A DNA stretch of 8,984 bases, taken from Methanomassiliicoccales archaeon. GTDB lineage: Archaea; Thermoplasmatota; Thermoplasmata; Methanomassiliicoccales; JACIVX01. A program made the position numbers and the translations under genes. The notes beneath the pieces are model-generated. The model did no database searches, had not been told where the DNA came from, and saw only the letters and a program-made list of their open reading frames with translations. The first letter of the stretch is position 1, and each line of letters starts with the position of its first letter. Below, in pieces: positions 1-6,412 of the stretch. Where the stretch lies: the NCBI GenBank assembly GCA_024464195.1, contig JANHAK010000034.1, positions 1 to 8,984 on the forward strand. Reading direction: 5' to 3'.

Positions 1-875
1 AGAAGTTCTCTTCTTCTTCCATCGACCTCAATTGCAACATCGTGAGGGAGCAGAATTTGCTCGCCCTTTTCTTCCAGGAGTTTCTTTGCCGCTTCGAGAT
101 CCTCCTGACTCAAACCAGCAGAAAGCGCGTCCTCATTCGTTTTCCCGAGATCCACACCTCTTGCTTTTAAGAAAGCATTCGCCGATAAACCGACGAGGAT
201 AACCATCGTCGCTATCTTCTTACTAATCAATCGTGAAACGACAGCAACAATATCGGCCACTTTTGCCCCACCAAGTACGAAGACCGATGGCTTTGCAGGG
301 TTCTCGAACAATTTCTTCAGTGCGGAGAGTTCTTTTTCCATTAATCGCCCTGCGGCTGATGGAAGGACTGCTGGGAACCCGACAAGCGAACAATGAGCCC
401 TATGAGAAGCGGCAAATGCGTCGTTGACATATAGGTCTACGATTGGTGCAAGAACAGTGACAAGTTCCGATTTTGCGTGCTCCTCCGGCGATTTCTTTTC
501 CTGCTCGTATGTCAATTCCCTTACATTCTTCAAAATGATCGCTTCGCCTGACTGGAGTTCTCTGATCGCATTGATCGCTTTTTCGCCGGTGAGATCGTCC
601 ACATAACGAACCTCTTTGCCCAGGTGTTTGCTGAGGACGGCGGCGTGTCTGTCGAGAGGGATAAAATCCCAATCGCCAGGTCGTCCCTGATGCGCCAGGA
701 TGACCACCTTGGCATGCTTGCTCAGCAACTCCCTCACCGTTGGAACTATCTGTCTTATGCGGTTATCGTCCTCAATCTCTAGTGTATCTCTTTTCAATGG
801 GCAGTTGATGTCGACCCTAAGCAGCACAGTTTTGTGCCTTACATCGAAATCATCGAGGGTGTTGTACTCTTTCAT
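1..875 (-). CDS. pgk: Phosphoglycerate kinase, archaeal type (3' end outside window)
   Basis: Phosphoglycerate kinase interconverts 1,3-bisphosphoglycerate plus ADP and 3-phosphoglycerate plus ATP in the cytoplasm (glycolysis and gluconeogenesis). The frame is open from 875 to the left edge and gives 291 residues. About 410 are usual, so roughly the last 120 are missing, including the end of the nucleotide-binding domain. Visible family signatures are LLRVDINCP (residues 18-26, substrate-binding Arg20, Asp22, Asn24), AHQGRPGD (61-68), ILKNVRE (114-120), NDAFAASHRAHCS (151-163) and the nucleotide-domain motif FVLGGAKV (199-206). The HQGRPG form is typical of archaeal enzymes. An ATG also lies at 881, but GAGGT at 882-886 would touch it and sits six bases from the ATG at 875, so 875 is preferred. 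Only nine bases separate it from the class I GAPDH stop, so the two are almost certainly co-transcribed and probably translationally coupled. Confidence 0.96.
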   Translation of the reverse strand, partial: MKEYNTLDDFDVRHKTVLLRVDINCPLKRDTLEIEDDNRIRQIVPTVRELLSKHAKVVILAHQGRPGDWDFIPLDRHAAVLSKHLGKEVRYVDDLTGEKAINAIRELQSGEAIILKNVRELTYEQEKKSPEEHAKSELVTVLAPIVDLYVNDAFAASHRAHCSLVGFPAVLPSAAGRLMEKELSALKKLFENPAKPSVFVLGGAKVADIVAVVSRLISKKIATMVILVGLSANAFLKARGVDLGKTNEDALSAGLSQEDLEAAKKLLEEKGEQILLPHDVAIEVDGRRREL

Positions 876-881
876 GGCCAT

Positions 882-886
882 ACCTC
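882..886 (-). promoter_or_regulatory. Ribosome binding site for pgk
   Basis: On the minus strand GAGGT lies six bases before the ATG at 875 and directly abuts the alternative ATG at 881. It therefore decides the pgk start in favour of 875. It overlaps the TGA stop of the upstream GAPDH gene, which suggests that a ribosome terminating there could reinitiate on pgk. Confidence 0.65.
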
Positions 887-1898
887 AAACGATGTATGAA
901 AGGAAATCAACAAGCCGACTTGAATACCCCCATTCATTGTCGTACCAGCATAGCACCTTGACTAAATTACCTTTTTCCTTTGCAACCATAGTACTCGGAG
1001 CGTCGACGATTGATGAGCGCGAGTCGCCAATAATATCAATAGAAACGATCGGTTCTTCCGAATAGCCTAGTAAGCCTTTCATGGAGCTTTCAGCGGCCTT
1101 TCGCAAAGCCTCGTTTACCATATCTCTATCAACACTTTCCATGACCATAGCAGTAAGATCTGTAATCGATCCGTCAGGAACAGGTACGCGAAGCGCAACG
1201 CCATTAAGTTTCCCGTCCAGTTCAGGCAAGACCTGAGAGACGGATCTCGCAGCGCCAGTTGTCGTCGGAACGATAGAGAGAGGAGCTGCTCTTGCCCGTC
1301 TTAAATCGGTATGCGGAAAATCCAGCAATCTCTGATCGCCAGTGTAAGCGTGGACCGTCGTCATAAGGCCAGAAATTATTCCAAAGTTGTCGTTTAGCAC
1401 TTTCGCAGGTAGCACAACACTGTTCGTCGTGCACGATGCCATTGAAATAATATGATGTTTTTTCGGATCGTAAGCTTCTAGATTCGCTCCGAGAACGACA
1501 GTAATGTCTGGGTTCGTTGCCGGTGCAGTAATGAGGACTTTCTCTGCACCAGCATCAAGATGGAGCTTACACATCTTTCTATCCGTGAAAAAACCTGTTG
1601 ATTCGACGACGACATCGATTTCCTCGCGAGCCCAAGGTAATTTCGATGGGTCTTTTTCAGACGTGAACTTGACGATTCGACCGTTGATTAACAAATTGCC
1701 ACCAGCTGACTGAATATTTGCATTGAGCTTTCCATGCACGCTGTCGTATTTCAACAAATATGCAAGCGTCTTTGAATCAGCAAGATCATTCACTGCCACA
1801 ATTTCGAAATCATTGAGATAATTTTCACGCCGGAGAGCACATCTAAAGAATGATCGTCCGATTCTGCCAAAACCATTGATCGCAACCCTGATCGTCAT
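885..1898 (-). CDS. gap: Class I (bacterial-type) phosphorylating glyceraldehyde-3-phosphate dehydrogenase
   Basis: This enzyme oxidatively phosphorylates glyceraldehyde-3-phosphate to 1,3-bisphosphoglycerate with NAD(P). From ATG 1898 the protein has 337 residues, the normal class I length. The N-terminal Rossmann motif is INGFGRIGR (7-15). Asp38 in VNDLADS is the position that favours NAD over NADP. The nucleophile is Cys156 in SCTTN and the catalytic base His183 in VHAYTGDQ. The S-loop reads DFPHTDLRRARAAP (193-206), and the C-terminal WYDNEWGYSSR (318-328) is characteristic. The usual second cysteine of SCTTNC is Ser160, a minor oddity. A TTG at 1904 is two codons further upstream; ATG 1898 is preferred because family proteins start near it. 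No clear ribosome site is visible. It lies 58 bases downstream of the archaeal-type GAPDH and 9 bases before pgk. Class I GAPDH is uncommon in archaea outside some groups such as haloarchaea, so ancient transfer from bacteria is likely (inference). Confidence 0.96.
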   Translation of the reverse strand: MTIRVAINGFGRIGRSFFRCALRRENYLNDFEIVAVNDLADSKTLAYLLKYDSVHGKLNANIQSAGGNLLINGRIVKFTSEKDPSKLPWAREEIDVVVESTGFFTDRKMCKLHLDAGAEKVLITAPATNPDITVVLGANLEAYDPKKHHIISMASCTTNSVVLPAKVLNDNFGIISGLMTTVHAYTGDQRLLDFPHTDLRRARAAPLSIVPTTTGAARSVSQVLPELDGKLNGVALRVPVPDGSITDLTAMVMESVDRDMVNEALRKAAESSMKGLLGYSEEPIVSIDIIGDSRSSIVDAPSTMVAKEKGNLVKVLCWYDNEWGYSSRLVDFLSYIV

Positions 1899-1956
1899 AC
1901 GCAATTATAAGAGAGCTAAAGGGGTAAAAAGGGTTGCTTTTGATGGAATGTCCCAA

Positions 1957-2973
1957 TCATTTGCCTATGCCAAGGCTCCTGTCAGTTTTCCTGATCGATC
2001 TCATGGGATCCCTTTCAAGCTTCATCATGGCCCTGATACAATCAATGTTCTCAGGTATCACATCGCTTTCTTGGTGTACTGCCTGATAATAATAAAGCGT
2101 GCTGTTAACAACTTTAACCCCATCCTCCCAAACGATAATCTCCATGAAATCGCCACGAGGCCGGTTAAGATCCCTCGCTAGTTCCATGATCTGCGCGGAG
2201 GATTTGATTCCGTGCTTACCACTTACAAATTTAATTCTGGGGACCTTATCCCAGACCGATAGAATATCTTCGTCTTTTGCTTTCTTCTTCAAATCGACGG
2301 CGAGGCAATGGATGTGCATTTGCGTTGTCGGCGTTACTACCGCCATTGTCTGGATATTGAGCCACGGCATGATCGTTTGGACATCAGGTCCGTGATGTGT
2401 TGGTAGTTTCAGAGTTGGTTCGATCGCATTAAGGGCCGCACCCTTACGGTCTGCTGGATCCGCACCTCTCCGTATCAAGGCGGCAAATACCTTTTCGATA
2501 CCAAACACCTTGTCGATTGGATAAAGCGTTCTTATTAAACCAGTTGTGTTGCAGCTGACGACGCGCACAAAACGCGCACCCCAGGCTTCGTGATAATTTG
2601 CAAAGGAATTAAATGATATTCCAGCAACGCCGTGCTTCTCACCGCCCTGAAAAATCGCCTTGACGCCTGCCTTTTCGTACATCGGTTTGTAAACGGCTCC
2701 GACATCACCTGGCGTCGCGTCAACGATAATATCGACTTTGGAGAGCAAATCTTCGAGCGTTCCAGCAACCTTTATACCGTCTTTTTCAAAGGCTTCGATG
2801 TGTTCCGGTCTAGCGGCGTATAAGGGGATTCCCTCCTTGATTGCAAGTCTTGCCTCGTAGCTCGGTCTCGTTTTCGTAACACCTACAACTTCCATATCAT
2901 CTTGTTTTGCGATAGCGAAAGCTATTCTCTTGCCAATCGTGCCGTAGCCGTTAATGCCAACTTTCACCTTCAT
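1957..2973 (-). CDS. gap: Archaeal type II glyceraldehyde-3-phosphate dehydrogenase
   Basis: This is the archaeal form of phosphorylating GAPDH, which handles the same reaction as the neighbouring class I enzyme but is only remotely related in sequence. It has 338 residues, the usual family length. The Rossmann motif is INGYGTIGKR (7-16), the post-beta-2 segment VTKTRPSYEA (32-41) is typical of enzymes accepting NADP as well as NAD, the nucleophile is Cys141 in SCNTTGLIR, and the probable catalytic His is His220 in TQMHIH. ATG 2973 is chosen because the Rossmann strand begins there and GAGG lies about nine bases upstream. An in-frame ATG at 3015 would add 14 residues with no counterpart in the family. 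In archaea this type is often associated with gluconeogenesis (family knowledge); here it precedes class I gap and pgk in the same direction, 109 bases after the deacetylase-family gene. Confidence 0.96.
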   Translation of the reverse strand: MKVKVGINGYGTIGKRIAFAIAKQDDMEVVGVTKTRPSYEARLAIKEGIPLYAARPEHIEAFEKDGIKVAGTLEDLLSKVDIIVDATPGDVGAVYKPMYEKAGVKAIFQGGEKHGVAGISFNSFANYHEAWGARFVRVVSCNTTGLIRTLYPIDKVFGIEKVFAALIRRGADPADRKGAALNAIEPTLKLPTHHGPDVQTIMPWLNIQTMAVVTPTTQMHIHCLAVDLKKKAKDEDILSVWDKVPRIKFVSGKHGIKSSAQIMELARDLNRPRGDFMEIIVWEDGVKVVNSTLYYYQAVHQESDVIPENIDCIRAMMKLERDPMRSIRKTDRSLGIGK

Positions 2974-3050
2974 ATTTCTCTTCCTCGCCGCACAAACATT
3001 AACGGAAATCGACATTTGAATTGTGATTTCCCGTTTCGGAATCTAAATCG

Positions 3051-3060
3051 CAATATTTGA
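3051..3060 (-). promoter_or_regulatory. Possible TATA box for the GAPDH-GAPDH-pgk unit
   Basis: The 109-base gap between the deacetylase-family stop and the type II GAPDH start is AT-rich. TCAAATATTG on the minus strand is the best TATA-like string. It would place transcription initiation near 3025-3030 and give a leader of about 55 bases carrying the GAGG ribosome site. The match is weak, and read-through from the upstream gene is equally possible. Confidence 0.25.
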
Positions 3061-3082
3061 ATCTGAGCGGTTCTCTCATTTA

Positions 3083-4075
3083 TTAAAGATTCCAGTACTT
3101 TTTCTGAACGTTGACAACCCTCTCAACAGACTCCTTATCGATAGTGGCGACATCCCTGCCATCATCTCTCATCATGGAGATTTTCTTGTCACAAATTAAT
3201 CCAGCAAGGCCAGCAAGGACCTCTGCCGTTGCCTCAAGATCGTATCCTCCCTCGAGAATGAATGCGATCTTCCGATCAGGCGATATATCGATCAATTTTC
3301 GACAGAGTTCCAGATAACCCGTCGATGAAAGTTTAAGCGAAGCAATTGGATCAGCGTAATGAGCGTCGATACCAATGCTCACAAGCAGGCATTCTGGCTT
3401 ATACTGTTCAAGAACAGGTTTGATGATTTTATCGAATGCAAAAAAGTAGGTTCCATTACCGACGCCACTCCTCAGCGGAATGTTGATCGTATATCCCTCG
3501 CCAGCACCTGTGCCAACATCTTCAGCAGCACCACTACCTGGATAAATTCCATACTGGTGAGTCGAAATGAAAAGGACTCTGTTATCGTCATAGAAAATAT
3601 CCTCAGTACCATTCCCATGGTGGACATCGATATCAACGATCGCGATTCTATCAAGAAAGAGTTTTCTGGCGGCGATTGCTATGTTGTTAAAATAGCAAAA
3701 CCCTCCACAAAAATCCCTGCCTGCGTGATGTCCAGGTGGTCTCACTAGCGCGAGAGTTGGTTCACAGCAATTGTAAGCAATTCTTGCAGCAGTAATCGCA
3801 CCGCCTGCAGCAAGAAGAGCGATTTCATATGTTTCTCTGCGAATATACGTATCTGGATCAAGAAATCCTTCTTTCGCCGTTCTGATTCTCTCGATAAGAT
3901 CTTTCGTATGGACGAGCAACAGATCTGTCTCGGTGGCTGGCTCAGGTTTGATGACATCTTTCCAGACACCAGTATCCATCATTTTCCTTACCGCGAAAAC
4001 AAGTCTATCGGGACACTCGGGGTGGCCGCTGTATTGAAGGTGGTCAAGGTATTTTTCGTGAAAGATAATCGTCAT
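3083..4075 (-). CDS. Histone deacetylase / AcuC / acetylpolyamine amidohydrolase family protein
   Basis: A zinc-dependent amidohydrolase of the arginase-deacetylase fold that removes acyl groups from amines. The substrate in archaea is generally unknown (acetyl-lysine in proteins, acetylpolyamines or another acylated amine). The 330-residue length is normal. Seen directly: the N-terminal HPECPDR motif (18-24), active-site His116-His117 in RPPGHHA, zinc ligands Asp150 and His152 in DIDVHHGNG, zinc ligand Asp237 in GIDAHYADP, and the transition-state Tyr278 in EGGYD. All catalytic residues are present, so the enzyme should be active. The ATG at 4075 is probably the start of a leaderless transcript: no ribosome site precedes it, and a TATA-like box lies about 28 bases upstream. 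It is the first gene of the minus-strand series and may be co-transcribed with the GAPDH genes. No histone or acetyltransferase gene is in the window, so the name histone deacetylase should be read only as a family name. Confidence 0.93.
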   Translation of the reverse strand: MTIIFHEKYLDHLQYSGHPECPDRLVFAVRKMMDTGVWKDVIKPEPATETDLLLVHTKDLIERIRTAKEGFLDPDTYIRRETYEIALLAAGGAITAARIAYNCCEPTLALVRPPGHHAGRDFCGGFCYFNNIAIAARKLFLDRIAIVDIDVHHGNGTEDIFYDDNRVLFISTHQYGIYPGSGAAEDVGTGAGEGYTINIPLRSGVGNGTYFFAFDKIIKPVLEQYKPECLLVSIGIDAHYADPIASLKLSSTGYLELCRKLIDISPDRKIAFILEGGYDLEATAEVLAGLAGLICDKKISMMRDDGRDVATIDKESVERVVNVQKKYWNL

Positions 4076-4099
4076 CTAAGTATAAAGAAGAATTAATCA

Positions 4100-4107
4100 T
4101 TAAAATA
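4100..4107 (-). promoter_or_regulatory. TATA box of the deacetylase-family gene
   Basis: TATTTTAA on the minus strand is centred about 28 bases before the ATG at 4075. With an archaeal TATA-to-start distance of about 25-30 bases, the transcript would begin at or very near the ATG, giving a leaderless mRNA. This agrees with the absence of a ribosome site. Confidence 0.5.
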
Positions 4108-4258
4108 CTTGGCCCAAATGCCATAGGTAAGATCACTTTTAAACTATGATCAACACACTCCTAATACATTTAAACATTCTATAACCCCCTGACTCTGCTC
4201 CAATATGCGAATTACTAGCAAGCATTAAATAGTCGACTGGAGATAAAGGTTGAACGTG

Positions 4259-4266
4259 TTTAAAAT
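4259..4266 (+). promoter_or_regulatory. Candidate TATA box for the ilvB operon
   Basis: TTTAAAAT is a good archaeal TATA match and would start transcription near 4290, giving a leader of about 95 bases. ATTAAATA at 4224-4231 and ATAATTAG at 4319-4326 are competing candidates. The choice decides whether the inverted repeat at 4268-4314 is transcribed or acts only as DNA. Confidence 0.35.
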
Positions 4267-4267
4267 G

Positions 4268-4314
4268 ACCACGCGCTTTGATATTTCGGTGATTTCTCGT
4301 ATTAGCGCAGTGGT
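4268..4314 (+). promoter_or_regulatory. Inverted repeat 1 upstream of ilvB
   Basis: The left arm ACCACGCGCT (4268-4277) is complementary to AGCGC (4304-4308) plus GTGGT (4310-4314), with a single bulged A at 4309. This makes ten base pairs around a 26-base AT-rich spacer. It is GC-rich within an AT-rich intergenic region. It could be a bipartite operator next to the TATA candidate at 4259-4266, or a leader hairpin if transcription starts further upstream. I do not recognise it as a known regulatory motif. Confidence 0.4.
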
Positions 4315-4329
4315 GATCATAATTAGTTA

Positions 4330-4355
4330 GAGGCATCCTGATAAGGGATGTCCTC
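4330..4355 (+). promoter_or_regulatory. Stem-loop 2 in the ilvB leader
   Basis: GAGG and CATCC (4330-4338) pair with GGATG (4346-4350) and CCTC (4352-4355). The single T at 4351 is bulged, giving nine base pairs around the seven-base loop TGATAAG. It ends 29 bases before the ilvB TTG and 17 bases before the GGAGGG ribosome site, so in the mRNA it would fold just upstream of the ribosome footprint. There is no T-rich tract after it, so it is not an intrinsic terminator. A translational or RNA-stability role is inference. Confidence 0.45.
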
Positions 4356-4372
4356 ACCCATTGTCGAATTAT

Positions 4373-4378
4373 GGAGGG
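4373..4378 (+). promoter_or_regulatory. Ribosome binding site deciding the TTG start of ilvB
   Basis: GGAGGG is the strongest ribosome site in the window and is spaced seven bases (counted from GGAGG) from the TTG at 4385. An in-frame TAG at 4379-4381 closes the frame upstream, so the TTG is the first possible start. Confidence 0.75.
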
Positions 4379-4384
4379 TAGCTT

Positions 4385-6055
4385 TTGAGAGGATCAAAGG
4401 CAGTTTTAGAGTTACTTGAAAGACATGGCGTCGAGGTCATGTTCGGATTACCAGGAGGCACCACGATTCCCCTATACGACGACCTTCTGGATTCAAAGAT
4501 ACGTCATGTGCTCGTCCGTCACGAGCAATGTGCGGCACACATGGCTGACGGATACGCAAGGGCGACGGGACGACCTGGCGTATGCACATCGACATCGGGA
4601 CCTGGCGTAACGAATCTCATGACAGGCGTGGCTACAGCATTTGTGGATTCCTCGCCAATGCTTGTGATCACAGGTCAAGTCGCTACCCACCTTATCGGTA
4701 ATGATGCTTTTCAAGAGGCCGATTCGTTCAGCTTAATGATGCCGATCACTAAACACAATTTCAGAGTTCTCGATCCAAAGGACATCCCTGAAGCGATCAA
4801 ACGAGGATTTAAGATCGCTACCACAGGGAGATACGGACCCGTCCACGTTGATTTACCCGTTGACGTAATGCGTGCGGAGGTGCCGGATGAATTACTCGAA
4901 AAAGAGTTTCACGTGGCAAAGCCGATGGAAGACCTATCAGATCTCCCCGAGGCGCTCAAAATGTTGCGCGAAGCCGAGAGGCCATTGTTGCTTGTCGGCG
5001 GAGGAGTCATTTGGGCCAACGCTTCTCGTGAAGTGCTTCAACTCGCTGAGAGCCTAATGGCACCGATTGTCACGACGATCATGGGCAAAGGTGCGGTTCC
5101 GGAGAGTCACCCTCTCTGCCTCGGCGTCATAGGCATGCACGGTCGAGAGGTTGCCAGAAGAGCATTCCTTGATTGCGACGTACTTCTAGCCATTGGCACG
5201 CGATTTTCTGACAGAAGTGCGGGTAATCAAAGTATCCTTTCAGACAAAGTGAAAATCATCCATATTGACATCGATGCTGGCGAAGTCGGAAAAGGCATGC
5301 ATACAAGAGTTAGGCTGATCGGCGATGCAAGAAAGATATTGAAGGCAATCATCGCTGGGCTCAGCGCCTCAAAGGGAGAGACACCGTGGTCCCTTCGGAT
5401 GAAAGCGTTGCGAGAGGAGTGTGAATGTTGCATCGATCTCGGCGGCAACCCGATCAAACCGCAAAAGGTCATTTACGAACTCAATAAAATCATGCCCGAT
5501 AATGCGATTGTTACCACGGAAGTTGGACAGAATCAGATGTGGGCCGCGCATTTCCTCAAGGTTCGTCATCCACGGCAGTTCATAACGTCTGGAGGATTTG
5601 GAACGATGGGATTTGGATTCCCGGCGGCTTTGGGCGTTAAAGTCGCTTTTCCAAACAGACCTGTTATCGATATTGCAGGTGATGGGAGTTTGCAAATGGT
5701 CTTCCAAGAATTCGCAACAGCCGTTTGTGAGAATCTTCCTGTCATGGTCTGCCTTATGAATAATGGGTGGCTTGGAATGGTTAAGCAATGGCAAAAACTG
5801 TTCTGGGGAAAGCGATATAGTGGCACGGAGTTAAAGAATAATCCCGATTTCGTTAAGCTTGCCCAGGCATTCGGAGCTGATGGCGTTGTGGTGGAGAAGC
5901 CATCAGAATTGAGAGAAGCATTGGAACGAGGTTTGAGATCTGACGTGCCTTTCATCGTCGACATTCATGTCGATCCAGAAGAAGATGTTCTTCCAATGAT
6001 TCCACCAGGTGGTGGTAAAGATCTTGTGAGGGGGCGCTGCAAATGGAGATCATAA
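4385..6055 (+). CDS. ilvB: Acetolactate synthase (acetohydroxyacid synthase), catalytic large subunit
   Basis: This thiamine-diphosphate enzyme makes 2-acetolactate from two pyruvates (valine and leucine route) or 2-aceto-2-hydroxybutyrate from pyruvate and 2-oxobutyrate (isoleucine route). It has 556 residues, the normal length. Domains in order: N-terminal pyrimidine-binding domain (about 1-165) with catalytic Glu47 in VRHEQCAAHMADGYAR; FAD-binding middle domain (about 185-325); and C-terminal diphosphate-binding domain with AGDGS (431-435) through MNN (458-460). Specific acetolactate synthase marks are GNDAFQEAD (105-113), EVGQNQMWAA (379-388) and MVKQWQ (465-470). The start is TTG at 4385, supported by GGAGGG seven bases upstream and an in-frame stop just before it; the next in-frame ATG would remove 18 conserved residues. 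The last 15 or so residues are charged and unconserved because the 3' end overlaps the regulatory-subunit gene by 13 bases, implying coupled translation. Two inverted repeats precede it. Confidence 0.96.
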   Translation: MRGSKAVLELLERHGVEVMFGLPGGTTIPLYDDLLDSKIRHVLVRHEQCAAHMADGYARATGRPGVCTSTSGPGVTNLMTGVATAFVDSSPMLVITGQVATHLIGNDAFQEADSFSLMMPITKHNFRVLDPKDIPEAIKRGFKIATTGRYGPVHVDLPVDVMRAEVPDELLEKEFHVAKPMEDLSDLPEALKMLREAERPLLLVGGGVIWANASREVLQLAESLMAPIVTTIMGKGAVPESHPLCLGVIGMHGREVARRAFLDCDVLLAIGTRFSDRSAGNQSILSDKVKIIHIDIDAGEVGKGMHTRVRLIGDARKILKAIIAGLSASKGETPWSLRMKALREECECCIDLGGNPIKPQKVIYELNKIMPDNAIVTTEVGQNQMWAAHFLKVRHPRQFITSGGFGTMGFGFPAALGVKVAFPNRPVIDIAGDGSLQMVFQEFATAVCENLPVMVCLMNNGWLGMVKQWQKLFWGKRYSGTELKNNPDFVKLAQAFGADGVVVEKPSELREALERGLRSDVPFIVDIHVDPEEDVLPMIPPGGGKDLVRGRCKWRS

Positions 6056-6345
6056 GAATTATCGGTGAGAATACTCAAGGAATTTTTCCGAAAGTTCTGT
6101 CAGAGCTCGTACGAAGAAAAGTTGAAGTAAACAGAGCGTTCGTCGATAGGAGCAATGGAAAAATTGAGATGATCATCGAAGTCAGGAATTCGTCTCTCAA
6201 CGGAAAGCTCCTTCATTCACTTCGAAATCTTCAGGATGTCATTTCTGTCGAGTACCTCAAGGAGAAATACATTTGCCACTTGGAGCTTTCGCCTGGGGAA
6301 AATTCTCAAACGACATTCGTTGAACCGTTTGGCAAAGCTTACTAG
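6043..6345 (+). CDS. ilvN: Short ACT-domain protein, probable acetolactate synthase regulatory subunit
   Basis: The protein has 100 residues and consists of little more than one ACT domain: strand 1 (IIRIIGEN, 3-10), the ligand-loop Gly13, helix 1 (about 14-26), strand 2 (VEVNRAFV, 27-34), strand 3 (KIEMIIEV, 40-47), helix 2 (about 52-63) and strand 4 (VISVEYL, 66-72). It is followed by a tail of about 28 residues. ACT domains bind amino acids; in acetolactate synthase small subunits they bind valine and stimulate the large subunit. Most IlvN/IlvH proteins have about 160 residues with a second C-terminal domain, so this one resembles the enterobacterial IlvM class in size. The start ATG lies inside the 3' end of ilvB (13-base overlap), with GAGGGGG about eight bases upstream. 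The position makes the assignment as partner subunit strong, although the sequence is divergent and the symbol is by function and position. Confidence 0.82.
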   Translation: MEIIRIIGENTQGIFPKVLSELVRRKVEVNRAFVDRSNGKIEMIIEVRNSSLNGKLLHSLRNLQDVISVEYLKEKYICHLELSPGENSQTTFVEPFGKAY

Positions 6346-6370
6346 CAAGGAGAGTTGAAAGCGAATCTTG

Positions 6371-6378
6371 TTTATATT
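6371..6378 (+). promoter_or_regulatory. TATA box of an internal promoter for ilvC
   Basis: TTTATATT sits in the 79-base gap after the ACT gene and is the best TATA match on the plus strand here. Initiation about 25-28 bases downstream would give a leader of roughly 20-25 bases that still carries the GGTGAG ribosome site of ilvC. ilvC may therefore be transcribed both from ilvB and independently. Confidence 0.5.
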
Positions 6379-6412
6379 TGACATACTTTATGGTCGCAAA
6401 TCAAATTGGATA

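Larger units (their letters stand above)
4076..4384. other. Divergent intergenic region between deacetylase-family gene and ilvB
   Basis: These 309 bases separate the minus-strand glycolytic series from the plus-strand branched-chain amino acid operon. They are AT-rich with no convincing protein gene. They hold a TATA-like box for the left gene (4100-4107), several TATA-like strings for ilvB (ATTAAATA at 4224-4231, TTTAAAAT at 4259-4266, ATAATTAG at 4319-4326), two inverted repeats (4268-4314 and 4330-4355), and the ilvB ribosome site. The stretch 4110-4220 shows nothing else that I can name. A GTG-initiated open frame on the minus strand (4139-4357) has low-grade composition, no ribosome site and no recognisable family, and is not called. 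Confidence 0.8.

Noticed and set aside
885..2973. The two GAPDH genes as a recent tandem duplication
   Set aside because: Apart from the Rossmann glycine motif and the catalytic cysteine, the proteins do not align by eye; they belong to separate old families.
2974..3015. Upstream ATG extending the type II GAPDH by 14 residues
   Set aside because: The extension has no counterpart before the Rossmann strand, and the ribosome site GAGG fits the ATG at 2973.
1157..4075. A defence or mobile-element system in the window
   Set aside because: Every substantial frame is assigned to core metabolism or a widespread housekeeping family, with no transposase, integrase, nuclease or repeat array visible.
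4139..4357. 72-residue open frame on the minus strand in the intergenic region
   Set aside because: It has a GTG start without a ribosome site, no recognisable family, biased composition, and covers the ilvB leader and promoter candidates.
4307..4380. Possible tRNA-Ile gene upstream of ilvB
   Set aside because: The anticodon-loop string is suggestive, but an acceptor stem cannot be formed, the D and T stems do not pair, and the hairpin puts G at the position where U33 is required.
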